From positions 1-64,000 of the forward strand of contig JAUXWZ010000157.1 in assembly GCA_030684835.1 (NCBI GenBank): a stretch of DNA of 64,000 nt, written 5' to 3'. Numbering within the stretch: the stretch's first letter is position 1; every line of letters begins with the position of its first letter. Origin of the DNA: Beijerinckiaceae bacterium. GTDB taxonomy: Bacteria > Pseudomonadota > Alphaproteobacteria > Rhizobiales > Beijerinckiaceae. This document shows positions 54,466 through 63,404 of the stretch, piece after piece. A model generated the notes under the pieces. That model worked only from the letters and a program-made list of their open reading frames with translations, ran no database searches and had not been told where the DNA came from. The position numbers were made by a program, and so were the translations under genes.

Positions 54466-55234
54466 ACTGGGGTTTCCGCTTCTCGACGAAGGCGGCCATG
54501 CCTTCCTTTTGATCCTGGGTGGCGAACAGCGCGTGAAACGCGCGGCGCTCGAAACGCACACCGTCCGAGAGAGAAGATTCCTGGGCGCGGTTCACACATT
54601 CCTTGGCCAGCATTGCAGCCGCGCGCGGCATGGAAGCGATCGCGCGCGCACTCTTCATCGCCTCATCCATCAGACTCTCGGTCGCAACGATGCGCGCGAC
54701 AAGACCGATGCGCTCGGCCTCCGCAGCGTCAATACGCCGGCCTGTCAGGCACATCTCCATCGCCTTCGCCTTGCCGACCGCGCGTGCAAGGCGCTGCGTG
54801 CCGCCAATGCCCGGAATGATGCCGAGCGTAATTTCAGGCTGACCGAATTGCGCGTTCTCAGCAGCGATGATGAAGTCGCACATCATCGCCAGCTCGCATC
54901 CCCCGCCAAGCGCATATCCCGACACAGCGGCGATGATCGGCTTGCGGATGGCGCCCATTGCCTCCCATCCCGCAAAAATATCGCCGAGGAAAGCATCCGC
55001 GAATTCGAAGCTCTGCATCTCCTTGACGTCAGCGCCTGCGGCAAACGCCTTCTGCGAGCCAGTGATGACCACGCAGCCGATCTCATCGTCCAGATCAAGC
55101 GCGAGAAGGGCGCCAGTGACCTCGAACATCACCTGCATGTTGAGTGCGTTGAGCGCCTGCGGACGATTGAGCGTGATGAGTCCCACGCCGTCGCATTTTT
55201 CGACCAGAATCAGTTCGTAGGCTTGCTCGCTCAT
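54452..55234 (-). CDS. enoyl-CoA hydratase/isomerase
   Basis: A protein of 260 residues, crotonase fold. The oxyanion-hole segment is [10 protein letters not shown]; the two catalytic Glu are in [10 protein letters not shown] and [18 protein letters not shown], so it is a true hydratase of the EchA/PaaF type. It hydrates 2-enoyl-CoA in fatty acid or aromatic catabolism. Its end overlaps the PdxA-like gene end by 14 bases on the opposite strand. Confidence 0.93.
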   Translation of the reverse strand: MSEQAYELILVEKCDGVGLITLNRPQALNALNMQVMFEVTGALLALDLDDEIGCVVITGSQKAFAAGADVKEMQSFEFADAFLGDIFAGWEAMGAIRKPIIAAVSGYALGGGCELAMMCDFIIAAENAQFGQPEITLGIIPGIGGTQRLARAVGKAKAMEMCLTGRRIDAAEAERIGLVARIVATESLMDEAMKSARAIASMPRAAAMLAKECVNRAQESSLSDGVRFERRAFHALFATQDQKEGMAAFVEKRKPQFKGR

Positions 55235-55295
55235 CAGGCCGCTCCATACGATGGGCTGTCATACAAACTGCAAATGCAGGAAGGCGACCTGCCCG

Positions 55296-55658
55296 TCAGT
55301 AGCGGGAGCGCAGAACCGTTCTGCTCTTGACGACTTTCGTCACAATGACGCGGCCGCCGCCACGAAGCGCCAGGCACGTGCCGTGGCCTTGGACATGTCG
55401 GTAAGTCCGGTTGAGGCTTCCCCACCATGACCGGCAGGCAGCGCGGCTTGTGAAGCAGCCGTATTCGTCGCGCCAATCGACCGCCGCGCCAGAAACGCGT
55501 CGTCCGCCGGTGAAATGCCCAAGCCACAATTCGCCGGGCAAGTGCGACATCGGACGGCAGGCTTCTGCTGGACGGTTGCCAGCGTAAGACTCGCCAGACC
55601 AAATCGCCGCTGCGAACGCCAAAAGACAGACGAGCAACGCGCGGGCGGGCAGGCTCAT
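55296..55658 (-). CDS. small secreted Cys-rich hypothetical protein
   Basis: A protein of 120 residues. A signal peptide spans about 1-26 (LLVCLLAFAAAIWSGESYAG). The mature part has four Cys (in EACRP, YGCFT, AACRS and GTCLA), which may form two disulfides, and a basic tail. GGAG lies 8 bases before the ATG at 55658. No known family was recognised. It lies between the hydratase and a TctAB permease, transcribed in the same direction. Confidence 0.65.
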   Translation of the reverse strand: MSLPARALLVCLLAFAAAIWSGESYAGNRPAEACRPMSHLPGELWLGHFTGGRRVSGAAVDWRDEYGCFTSRAACRSWWGSLNRTYRHVQGHGTCLALRGGGRVIVTKVVKSRTVLRSRY

Positions 55659-55797
55659 GAGTTCGACTCCGATTTGCGCGTCAGGCTCACCGCCAACGCA
55701 AGCGACGCCGCTGAGTTCCGAAAACCTCGGCGCATAACCACAGCTAGACGGATTCGCGCGTTGCGTCGAGGTCGGCAAAGGGGGTCGAAAAAGGAAA

Positions 55798-55819
55798 CGG
55801 CCGGGCAAACGCCCGGCCG
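55798..55819 (-). terminator. intrinsic terminator of TctAB copy 2
   Basis: On the minus strand a 9-bp stem (CGGCCGGGC/GCCCGGCCG) with a 4-base loop is followed by TTTCCTTTTTC, 23 bases after the permease stop. Confidence 0.75.
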
Positions 55820-55842
55820 CTCCAGTTCGCCATCCGGTCCAA

Positions 55843-57906
55843 TTAAACGGACGGAATGAAGGCCTTCAATGCCGGGAACCACGTACCGAAGTACGTAGGC
55901 GGCCACGGGATCGTCAACAACTGGTCGAAGAGGAACCAGATGAACACGGTGAGGCCGATCGCCTGCGGAACAACAAGCTTCCACGGCTCCGGTCCCTCGA
56001 GGCGCATGTAGAGCACCACGAAGAGCGGCACGGTCGGGATAAGTCCGATCGTCGCCATGGAGGCCATGAAGGCCAGCAGCCAACCGAAGAAGATCACACC
56101 ACGCCTGGCCACCGTGGAGACCGGCAAGTGGCCGGTGTCCGAGTCGATGTCCATGTGGATCTTCTTCTCCACCTCGTTTTTCGCTTCCTTGCGCAGGTCC
56201 GGGACACTCGTGTCTTCGCGACGTGACACCTCGTTGAGAAGCGAGATGGCGACGAACGCGAAACCGAGCGAGCCGACAATCGAGGGAACGATCTTCGCGG
56301 AGAAGTTCCAGCTGGAGGCTTCCCACAGCAGGTAGCCGAACACGATCAGCATGAAGACATGCATCACGTGCTGGGGCTTGAACTGCGGAGCGCCGTAGCC
56401 ACTCAACATGCCGCTGACGCCGCCTTCACGCCGGAGATCCTGCAACAAGGGACGCAGCAGGCCGAAGAGCGAGATGGCGAAGATGCCGAGGACGATGGGA
56501 CGCGCAAACCAAGACACGCCGTAACGCTGGATCGAGATAAAGAGATAACGCTCGATGATATCGCCCAGAACGAGGCCGAGAATCAACGGGGGACGCGGCC
56601 ACTTGAGCTGCTTCATGGTCCAGCCCAGAAGGCCGAAGATGAGCAAGGTCCAGAGGTCGCCCCAGTTGCGTGAGCCCTGGAACGCGCCGATGTAGATGAT
56701 GCCGAGAACCGACGGCAAGATCAGCGTGTAACGGAGCGTTGCAAGCTTCGCGAACTGTTCGGAGAACAGATAGCAGAGGCCTGCGCCCAGGATGTTCGCA
56801 AGCGCAATCGACCACACCATTGAATACGTGATGTGGAGGTTCTTCGACAGCATGTCCGGTCCAGGCACAAGGCCATGGATCATGAACGCGCCGAGCAGAA
56901 TCGCCATGCCGGCGGAGCCGGGCACGCCGAACGCGACAGTCGGGACGAGCGCGCCGCCCTCCTTCGCGTTGTTGGCGCTCTCAGAGGCGATAACGCCGCG
57001 CACGTCGCCGGTGCCGAAGGTCTGCGATGCGCCCTTTTCGGTTCGCGCCGCATGTCCGTAAGCCACCCAGTCAACGACCGCGCCGCCAATGCCGGGGACC
57101 GCGCCAAGCGCCGCGCCGATCCACGAACACCGCAGAATCAGCCACCAATGCTTGAAGCAATCCTTCGCGCCCTGAACCATGCCGGACTTGTCCGTCTTGG
57201 CGAGATCGCCCGAGATCGCAGTACGCGAAATGGCGAGATCCGCCAGTTCAGGCAACGCGAACAGCCCGAGGACGATAGAGGTGAGCGGCGCGCCTTCCCA
57301 CAGATAGAGCGTGTCGAAGGTGTAGCGCAGCGTACCCGTCTGCGGATCGGAGCCAATCATGGCGACCATGATGCCGAGCGCCGCCGCCGCCAGACCACGC
57401 AGCGGTGCGTTGCCGGACAACGTCGCAACGAACGAAATGCCGAGCACAGAGAACGCCAATAGTTCTGGCGATCCTATGTACAGCATGATCGGCCGCAGGA
57501 TCGGGATCGTGACGCCCATCAGCGCGGCGCCAAAGAGACCGCCGAGCAATGAGGACATGTAGGATGCAGACAATGCGCGGCTGGCTTCGCCGCGCTTGGC
57601 CATAGGCAGGCCATCCAGAACTGTTGCTGCCGATCCCGCGCCCCCTGGAACGCCGAATAGAACAGCCGGAATTGGATCGCCCGTCGAGGTTGTCGCGCCA
57701 AGTCCCAAAAGCAGAGCCATGGCTGCAATCGGGTCCATGCTGAATGTGAACGGCAGCAAAAGCGCCGTTCCGGCAAGACCGCCGATACCCGGGATGATTC
57801 CGAGCACTAGTCCCATGATCACGCCGATGCCAAGCATCAGTAGTGTCCATGAGTCGAACATCAAGGAAAAGGCCTTTGCGGCCGCCCCTAGCATACTAAC
57901 TTCCAT
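55843..57906 (-). CDS. fused TctA–TctB permease of a tripartite tricarboxylate transporter (copy 2)
   Basis: A protein of 687 residues with the same TctA (about 1-500) and TctB-like (about 530-685) parts as copy 1. Long stretches are nearly identical, for example GVIASESANNAKEGGALVPT and VFGVPGSAGMAILLGAFMIHG type segments, so the two are paralogues from one duplication. The ATG at 57906 has GGGAGG 6 bases before it. No binding-protein gene adjoins; the Bug protein at 48391 is a candidate partner. Confidence 0.9.
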   Translation of the reverse strand: MEVSMLGAAAKAFSLMFDSWTLLMLGIGVIMGLVLGIIPGIGGLAGTALLLPFTFSMDPIAAMALLLGLGATTSTGDPIPAVLFGVPGGAGSAATVLDGLPMAKRGEASRALSASYMSSLLGGLFGAALMGVTIPILRPIMLYIGSPELLAFSVLGISFVATLSGNAPLRGLAAAALGIMVAMIGSDPQTGTLRYTFDTLYLWEGAPLTSIVLGLFALPELADLAISRTAISGDLAKTDKSGMVQGAKDCFKHWWLILRCSWIGAALGAVPGIGGAVVDWVAYGHAARTEKGASQTFGTGDVRGVIASESANNAKEGGALVPTVAFGVPGSAGMAILLGAFMIHGLVPGPDMLSKNLHITYSMVWSIALANILGAGLCYLFSEQFAKLATLRYTLILPSVLGIIYIGAFQGSRNWGDLWTLLIFGLLGWTMKQLKWPRPPLILGLVLGDIIERYLFISIQRYGVSWFARPIVLGIFAISLFGLLRPLLQDLRREGGVSGMLSGYGAPQFKPQHVMHVFMLIVFGYLLWEASSWNFSAKIVPSIVGSLGFAFVAISLLNEVSRREDTSVPDLRKEAKNEVEKKIHMDIDSDTGHLPVSTVARRGVIFFGWLLAFMASMATIGLIPTVPLFVVLYMRLEGPEPWKLVVPQAIGLTVFIWFLFDQLLTIPWPPTYFGTWFPALKAFIPSV

Positions 57907-58011
57907 CAAAACCTCCCGGACCGCGCCGCACGCCTGCAAGGCAAAGCGACATCGTCGGCCCCATGGTTCTCACAACTCATTCCTGTCGCTAGCGAGCGAC
58001 TGCGCCCGGCG

Positions 58012-58356
58012 TTAAGCCGCCGAAGCCTTGGGAATGGGAGGAGCGCGCGCATTGAAACCGCGCGTTAATGGAGAAGGTTGGAAGCGGCTGACAAATATCT
58101 GCTCCACGCACGGGCGCGCATCGATCGCGACCGGCTCAATGGCGGCAAAAATGATGGGATCGTTTCTGCTCTCTTCGCCAAACTTGGTGGGCGACCCGCC
58201 GGAGGATTGAAGATTGATTACAACCGAATTTCGGACGTCATCGGGCGACTTGAAATCGTAGACGGCCATCATCGAAAGGATCGAGACGAGCATATACAAC
58301 ACCAGGCTGATGCCGGCGATGTTTGGTCCCTCTCTGGTGTGTTCGATCCTGTTCAT
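58012..58356 (-). CDS. hypothetical single-helix membrane protein
   Basis: An open frame of 114 residues with one membrane helix at about 14-33 (GISLVLYMLVSILSMMAVY) and a polar tail of about 80 residues. No family was recognised and no strong ribosome site lies before the ATG. It is transcribed toward the TctAB gene. The hydrophobic segment favours a real gene, but it may be chance. The 287 bases beyond it, up to the oxidase genes, hold only an AT-rich palindrome (CGTATATATACG at 58615-58626). Confidence 0.35.
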   Translation of the reverse strand: MNRIEHTREGPNIAGISLVLYMLVSILSMMAVYDFKSPDDVRNSVVINLQSSGGSPTKFGEESRNDPIIFAAIEPVAIDARPCVEQIFVSRFQPSPLTRGFNARAPPIPKASAA

Positions 58357-58643
58357 GCGCGCACCGCACGACGTCAACGAGCTCGAAAGGCAAGCGTTGG
58401 ATACACTCCCCCCTCAGTCGGCTCCCTGCCCGCCTTGCTGACCCCCTCGCCCCTCGGCTCTACGCCGTATCGCCCCGTAAAAACGCGGCTGGATCATGGT
58501 CAAAAGTGCGGGTAGTCTTCAATTGGTAAATCTACGGAGAAGGTAAGATTATTTTTACTCCTTCACTTTCGTCGGATTACTGGGGTACCAAGAGCCCGTA
58601 CCGAAAGTTCACACCGTATATATACGTATTATTTTTGGGTGAA

Positions 58644-58775
58644 TTAAGCGAGAGCTGCGCGGATGATAAACGCGAGGGTCAAAAGCACGCCTACCCCGAT
58701 CAGCCATAGCACACAGAACCAGGCGCCGCGGCGGAGCCACATCTTTAGCCCGGACAGGTTCTGCTCGCCTTTCAA
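58644..58775 (-). CDS. DUF2474 small subunit of the bd-type oxidase (CydX-like)
   Basis: A protein of 43 residues, too short for ordinary gene calling. It starts with TTG in a TTGA overlap with the cydB stop: MKGEQNLSGLKMWLRRGAW, then one membrane helix (FCVLWLIGVGVLLTLAFII) and ends RAALA. The Trp-Leu-Arg-Arg start before a single helix is the DUF2474 pattern. These peptides are encoded after cioAB and, like CydX, should stabilise the haem-bearing subunit. Confidence 0.8.
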   Translation of the reverse strand: MKGEQNLSGLKMWLRRGAWFCVLWLIGVGVLLTLAFIIRAALA

Positions 58776-59779
58776 TGGTAGCCCTCTGAGGGATCAACCT
58801 TGCCCCGGAAAACCCAGTAAGCGTAAGCGGTGTATCCAAGGATCATCGGAATAAGCACGACTGCGCCTACCAACAGAAAAGCCAAGCTTTCGGCGGGCGC
58901 TGCGGCCTCCCATATGGAGACCGACGGCGGCGCGATCATCGGATAAAAGCTGATCCCAATCCCGACGTAACACAGGAAAAATATCGCCAGCGCCGAAAGA
59001 AACGGCTGCGCGTCACGCCCATTGTAAAGGCCACGATAGAGCATGACAGACGCGAAGCCGACGAGCAGCGGCATCGCCGCGCTGAGCCAGACTGTCGGTC
59101 CCGTGAACCAGCGTTCAAGATAAATAGCGTTGAGAAACGGCGTCCACAAACTCGCGATTCCGATCATCGCTAAGGCGCCGACGCCTGATATAAGCGCGAA
59201 CCGTTTTGCTTGCTCATGCAGTTCGCCTGCCGTCTTCATAACAAGCCATGTGGCGCCAAGCAGCGCGTATCCCACGACCAGCGCAACGCCGGTGAAGAGG
59301 CTGAACGGCGTCAACCAATCCCACCAGCCGCCCGCGTAAGCCCGCCCCTCGACTTGGATACCCTGAACAAGTGCGCCGAGGGTCACGCCCTGTGCGAAGG
59401 CGGCAACGATAGAGCCGCCAGCAAAGCCCCCGTCCCAGAAAAACTGTGCGCGCTTCGTGCGCCAGCGAAACTCAAAGGCGACGCCCCGGAAAATGAGCGC
59501 GATCAGCATTGCGATGATCGGCGCATAGAGTGCCGGCATAATGACAGCGAACGCGAGCGGAAAAACCGCCATCAGACCGCCGCCGCCCAGCACCAGCCAC
59601 GTTTCGTTTCCATCCCACACAGGCGCGATGGAATTCATCATCACGCCGCGATCCTCCTCCCGCCGGAAAAACGGAAAGAGGATGCCCACGCCAAGATCAA
59701 ACCCGTCCATCACGACATAAGCAAAAACCGCAAACGCGATGAGACCTGCCCAGATAAAAGCCAGATCTGAGGCGCTCAT
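58772..59779 (-). CDS. cioB: cytochrome bd-type (cyanide-insensitive) quinol oxidase subunit II
   Basis: A protein of 335 residues, CydB/CioB family with about nine membrane helices: FAYVVMDGFDLGVGILFPF at the start, WDGNETWLVLGGGGLMAVFP, and a C-terminal GYTAYAYWVFRGKV. It is shorter than E. coli CydB (379), as usual for CioB. It pairs with subunit I and lends stability. ATGA overlap with cioA and TTGA overlap with the small subunit gene. Confidence 0.93.
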   Translation of the reverse strand: MSASDLAFIWAGLIAFAVFAYVVMDGFDLGVGILFPFFRREEDRGVMMNSIAPVWDGNETWLVLGGGGLMAVFPLAFAVIMPALYAPIIAMLIALIFRGVAFEFRWRTKRAQFFWDGGFAGGSIVAAFAQGVTLGALVQGIQVEGRAYAGGWWDWLTPFSLFTGVALVVGYALLGATWLVMKTAGELHEQAKRFALISGVGALAMIGIASLWTPFLNAIYLERWFTGPTVWLSAAMPLLVGFASVMLYRGLYNGRDAQPFLSALAIFFLCYVGIGISFYPMIAPPSVSIWEAAAPAESLAFLLVGAVVLIPMILGYTAYAYWVFRGKVDPSEGYH

Positions 59780-61200
59780 GACGCTGCTCCACTTTGTGGC
59801 GAGGGAATTGCGCGCTTATCCACCGACGGCGCAGGGGTAATGCCCGCGGTTCTGATGGGCCCCGGATCATCCCCATCCGGCGAGCCGCCCGGCCGCTGGC
59901 CCATGAGGCGCAATACATAAAACGCGCCGGCGCCGAAAATCGCAATGTAGGAGACCACGAACGCCGCCAGCGATGCAGCGACAGCGGGCGCTGCGATGGG
60001 GGAAGCAGAGTCCACCGTCCGCAGCAGACCATAGACTGTGTAAGGCTGGCGACCGATCTCGGTGACGATCCAGCCAGCCAGAATGGCGATAAATCCCGAT
60101 GGCCCCATGATGAGCGCTGCGCGCAGCAGGGCGCGGTCCGTATGCAGGCGGCCCTGCCAGCGTCGCCACAGGCTCCACAGCCCCACAAGCAACATCAGCG
60201 CGCCGATGCCAACCATGATCCGAAAGGCGAAAAACACCGGCGCAACAGGCGGCCGATCTTCGCGAACCCATTCCTTCAGTCCCTTGATCTCGGCATTCAT
60301 ATCGTGCGCGAGAATGAGCGAGCCCAGCTTTGGAATCTCTACGGAGTAGCGAAGTGTTTCCGCTGCGTCGTCCGGAATGGCGAACAGCACGAGCGGGGCG
60401 CCACGACGGGTTTCATAATGCCCCTCCATCGCAGCAACTTTCACAGGCTGATGCTTGAGCGTGTTGAGCCCATGAAGGTCGCCGGCGACGATTTGGATCG
60501 GCGTTACGATTGCCGCCATCCACATCGCCATCGAGAACATTGTCCGGGACGCAACGTCATTGTTGTCCCGCAAAAGCCGAAAGGCGCCCGCCGCGCCAAT
60601 CGCGAAAGCCGTCGTAAGATAGGCGGCCAGCACCATGTGAACCAGCCGATAGGGAAACGACGGGTTGAAAATGATTTCAAACCAGTTCACCGGCACAAAC
60701 TGACCGACGGCGTTTATGGCGTGCCCTGTGGGCGTGTGCATCCAACTATTCGCGGACAAGATCCAGAACGCGGAGCCCAGCGTGCCGATCGCCACCATGC
60801 CGGTTGCGAAAAGGTGCAGCCCTGGCCCTACCCGCTTGAGGCCGAACAGCATGACGCCGAGAAAGCCAGCTTCCAGGAAAAACGCGGTGAGCACCTCATA
60901 GCCCATCAATGGGCCGATAACCGGGCCCACCTTGTCCGAGAAGACGCTCCAATTCGTGCCCAGCTGATAGGACATCACAATTCCCGACACGACGCCCATG
61001 GCGAACGTGACGGCGAAAATCTTCTTCCAGTGGTCAAACAGCGTCAGATAGACGCCGTTCTGTGTCCGCAACCAGAGCGCGTTGAGCACAAAGAGATAGC
61101 TCGCAAGCCCGATTGTGAACGCCGGAAAGAGGATGTGAAAAGCGATCGTGAAGGCAAACTGGATGCGCGCAAGGAAGATGGCGTCCAACCCGTCGAACAT
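59776..61200 (-). CDS. cioA: cytochrome bd-type (cyanide-insensitive) quinol oxidase subunit I
   Basis: A protein of 474 residues. His22 in FAFTIAFHILFPAF corresponds to the haem b595 ligand; the b558 ligands should be the His in YRLVHMVLAAY and the Met near the Q-loop. The Q-loop is short, with length 474 against 522 in E. coli CydA, which is the CIO type often less sensitive to cyanide. It oxidises ubiquinol and reduces oxygen without proton pumping, useful at low oxygen or under sulfide/cyanide stress. Divergent from the nickel uptake operon. Confidence 0.93.
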   Translation of the reverse strand: MFDGLDAIFLARIQFAFTIAFHILFPAFTIGLASYLFVLNALWLRTQNGVYLTLFDHWKKIFAVTFAMGVVSGIVMSYQLGTNWSVFSDKVGPVIGPLMGYEVLTAFFLEAGFLGVMLFGLKRVGPGLHLFATGMVAIGTLGSAFWILSANSWMHTPTGHAINAVGQFVPVNWFEIIFNPSFPYRLVHMVLAAYLTTAFAIGAAGAFRLLRDNNDVASRTMFSMAMWMAAIVTPIQIVAGDLHGLNTLKHQPVKVAAMEGHYETRRGAPLVLFAIPDDAAETLRYSVEIPKLGSLILAHDMNAEIKGLKEWVREDRPPVAPVFFAFRIMVGIGALMLLVGLWSLWRRWQGRLHTDRALLRAALIMGPSGFIAILAGWIVTEIGRQPYTVYGLLRTVDSASPIAAPAVAASLAAFVVSYIAIFGAGAFYVLRLMGQRPGGSPDGDDPGPIRTAGITPAPSVDKRAIPSPQSGAAS

Positions 61201-61348
61201 GGCCGCTCCGTTTCCAGGACGCGCTCGAAGTCGCCAGCGTGCGCCTTCAGATCAAAAAACGCCCTAACCCGACAATAGCAAAGCCCTCGCCCCGGTTCCA
61301 CGCGGCGCCAATTTGCATTGGACAAGCCGGTCGAGGCTGACTAAATAA

Positions 61349-61376
61349 TTATGCGAAACTAGACGAAGATTCATAC
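61349..61376 (+). promoter_or_regulatory. NikR-like operator
   Basis: TTATGC-N16-TCATAC. The NikR consensus in Proteobacteria is GTATGA-N16-TCATAC: the right half is exact, the left half matches at four of six positions, and the spacing is exact. It lies 22 bases before the first gene of a nickel-type uptake operon, a position suited to repression by nickel-bound NikR. No nikR gene is in the window. Confidence 0.55.
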
Positions 61377-61397
61377 AACGTCTTTGAGGGTTGCGAT

Positions 61398-62180
61398 ATG
61401 GTGCGTTGGCGCGGGTTGATATTGGGTGCGGGACTGATGCTCGCAGCAGGCGGCGCCCAGGCTCACTTTCAGCAGATCATTCCCTCTGCGGACGTCCCCG
61501 ATGCGGGTGAATCCGTAACATTCGAGATGATCTTCACACATCCGATGGAACGCGGCCCTGTGATGGAGATGAAAAAGCCCAAGCGGTTCGGCGCGCTCAT
61601 CGACGGCAAGTTCACGGACATGTCGGCCTCGCTGAAGGCGGCCAAGCGGCAGGACAAAACAATCTGGACCTCCACGTGGAAGCCGGGAGAGCCAGGCGCC
61701 AGCGTATTCTACGTCGAGCCGGAGCCCTATTGGGAGCCCTCCGAAGGCAAGTACATCATTCATCACGCGAAGGTCGTCGTTGACGCCGGCGCGACAGGCA
61801 AAGGGTGGGACGCCATGATAGGCGCCCCGGTGGAAATTGAGCCGCTGGTTCGCCCCACTGGGCTGTGGGCGGGAAATCTCTTTCAGGGCATCGTCCGCAA
61901 GGACGGCAAACCCGTCCCGTTTGCCGAGATCGAAGTCGAGTATATGAACGACGGCGCCGTGACGCCGCCCAACGACGCCTTTATTACGCAGGTGATCAAG
62001 GCTGATGGGAACGGCGTTTTCACGTACGCGATGCCGCGCGCCGGCTGGTGGGGTTTTGCCGCGCTGATCGAGGCGGACGAGAAGATGAAATCTCCCAAGG
62101 GCGAGGACGTTCCGGTGGAGTTGGGAGCCCTGATTTGGGTGAAAGCGACCGCGATGCCCTCGGCGCCGACCCGTCGATAA
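61398..62180 (+). CDS. nikK: NikK-like DUF4198 periplasmic nickel/cobalt uptake component
   Basis: A protein of 260 residues with a signal peptide of about 22 residues (GLILGAGLMLAAGGAQA), mature start HFQQ, and the DUF4198 fold: VTFEMIFTHPMERGPVMEM, VYFVEPEPYWEPSEGKYIIHHAKV-like region, and GWWGFAALIEADEKMK. It has several His and Met residues as expected for a metal-capturing periplasmic protein. It is the first gene of the nikKMLQ operon; GAGGG precedes the ATG. Nickel is favoured over cobalt by the NikR-like site. Confidence 0.85.
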   Translation: MVRWRGLILGAGLMLAAGGAQAHFQQIIPSADVPDAGESVTFEMIFTHPMERGPVMEMKKPKRFGALIDGKFTDMSASLKAAKRQDKTIWTSTWKPGEPGASVFYVEPEPYWEPSEGKYIIHHAKVVVDAGATGKGWDAMIGAPVEIEPLVRPTGLWAGNLFQGIVRKDGKPVPFAEIEVEYMNDGAVTPPNDAFITQVIKADGNGVFTYAMPRAGWWGFAALIEADEKMKSPKGEDVPVELGALIWVKATAMPSAPTRR

Positions 62181-62209
62181 GCAGAGCTTTAGAGAGGCTG
62201 TAACAAAGA

Positions 62210-62824
62210 GTGGCGCATATCCCTGATGGAGTTCTCTCGTGGCCGGTGCTGGCTGCTGGCGGCGTCGTTGCGGCGGCGGCGGTTGCGATTGGCGTTCGCG
62301 CGCTGGACGAGCAGCGGATCCCACGGGTCGCCATCGTCGCCGCCGCGTTCTTTGCCCTCTCGCTCTTCTCCATTCCGCTCGGCCCCAGTTCCGTTCACCT
62401 ACTGCTGAGCGGGTTGATGGGGCTCATTCTGGGCGTCGCCATTTTCCCCGCCGTGCTCGCTGCGCTCTTGCTGCAAGCAGTGATGTTTGGCTTTGGGGGT
62501 CTCACGAGCATCGGCGTCAATACGATCAACATCGCGCTGCCCGGCGCGATTGCCGGTATGATCTTCGCCCCGCTTGTGGCGCAGGCCGACGTCTCCCGCG
62601 CGGCGTTCTATGGCGGCGTGTGCGCGGCCTGCGCGGTTCTCGGCACGGGCCTGCTGGTCTCACTCTCGCTTTATGCTTCCTCGCCGGATTTTGCAGTTTC
62701 AAGCCGGATCGTCATCTTCTCCTACGCACCGTTGCTGGTCGTGGAGGCGCTCGTGACCGGCTTCTGCGTCTCGTTCGTCAAGCGCGTAAAGCCTGAACTA
62801 CTCGCGCGCACAAGGAGCGCATGA
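62210..62824 (+). CDS. nikM: NikM/CbiM-type substrate-binding membrane subunit of an ECF nickel/cobalt transporter
   Basis: A protein of 204 residues with about six membrane helices. It begins AHIPDGVLS after a GTG start; the His here coordinates the metal in NikM/CbiM. The other hallmarks are HLLLSGLMGLILG and VMFGFGGLTSIGVNTINIALPG. The GTG at 62210 is 30 bases after nikK. With N-terminal Met removed the chain would start Ala-His, so the first His stays close to the amino terminus as the site requires. Confidence 0.9.
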   Translation: MAHIPDGVLSWPVLAAGGVVAAAAVAIGVRALDEQRIPRVAIVAAAFFALSLFSIPLGPSSVHLLLSGLMGLILGVAIFPAVLAALLLQAVMFGFGGLTSIGVNTINIALPGAIAGMIFAPLVAQADVSRAAFYGGVCAACAVLGTGLLVSLSLYASSPDFAVSSRIVIFSYAPLLVVEALVTGFCVSFVKRVKPELLARTRSA

Positions 62825-62825
62825 C

Positions 62826-63404
62826 ATGCGCGTCATCTTCTCGCTTGTCGCAGGTTTGCTGCTGACCCTCATCGCTTTCTCGCCTGCTGAAGCGCATCGG
62901 CTCCGGGTGTTTGCGACCGTCGAAAAGGGCGAAATTTCCGGCTACGCGTATTTTGTGGGCGGCGCCCGCGCCAAGGGCGCAAGCGTCGTATTTCGCGATC
63001 GCGCAGACCGCGAATTGCACCGCATGAGCGCGGGCGGCGACGGCGCCTTCAGGTGGAGACCAGAGCCGCCGCAAACCATCAAGATCGTGGTCGACGCGGG
63101 CGAAGGCCATGTTGGAAGGCTCGTCATTGACCGTTCGCGCTTCCTGGGCAAGCGCGCTGAGACAGAGCAGGACAACGAGGCCTCGTCCTTTGCCGACGCG
63201 TCGATCTCCCCCCTTCATCGCGAGATGATTGAAACGACGGTTGACGAAGCCGTCGCGAGGCATACGCGGCCGTTGATGGAAAAATTCGAGGCGATGGAGA
63301 CGCGCACGCGCTTCAACGACATCATGGGCGGCGTGGGCATGATCATCGGAATGGCGGGCGCAGCCATGTGGGCGCTCTCGCGCCGCAAGGGAGGCGCTGC
63401 GTGA
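62826..63404 (+). CDS. nikL: NikL-like auxiliary component of the nickel/cobalt transporter
   Basis: A protein of 192 residues: signal peptide of about 23 residues (FSLVAGLLLTLIAFSPAEA), mature start HRLRVFATVEKGEISGYAYF, a carboxypeptidase-regulatory-like beta domain, a charged helical region and one C-terminal membrane helix (GGVGMIIGMAGAAMWAL). This is the NikL pattern (a two-segment protein filling the place of NikN/CbiN). It starts one base after the nikM stop and overlaps nikQ. Confidence 0.82.
   Translation: MRVIFSLVAGLLLTLIAFSPAEAHRLRVFATVEKGEISGYAYFVGGARAKGASVVFRDRADRELHRMSAGGDGAFRWRPEPPQTIKIVVDAGEGHVGRLVIDRSRFLGKRAETEQDNEASSFADASISPLHREMIETTVDEAVARHTRPLMEKFEAMETRTRFNDIMGGVGMIIGMAGAAMWALSRRKGGAA

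Noticed and set aside
59794-61278. 494-codon rightward frame opposite cioA
   Set aside because: It is the antisense of a firmly identified gene; it is rich in Arg, His and Gln as expected of reverse-frame shadows in GC-rich DNA.
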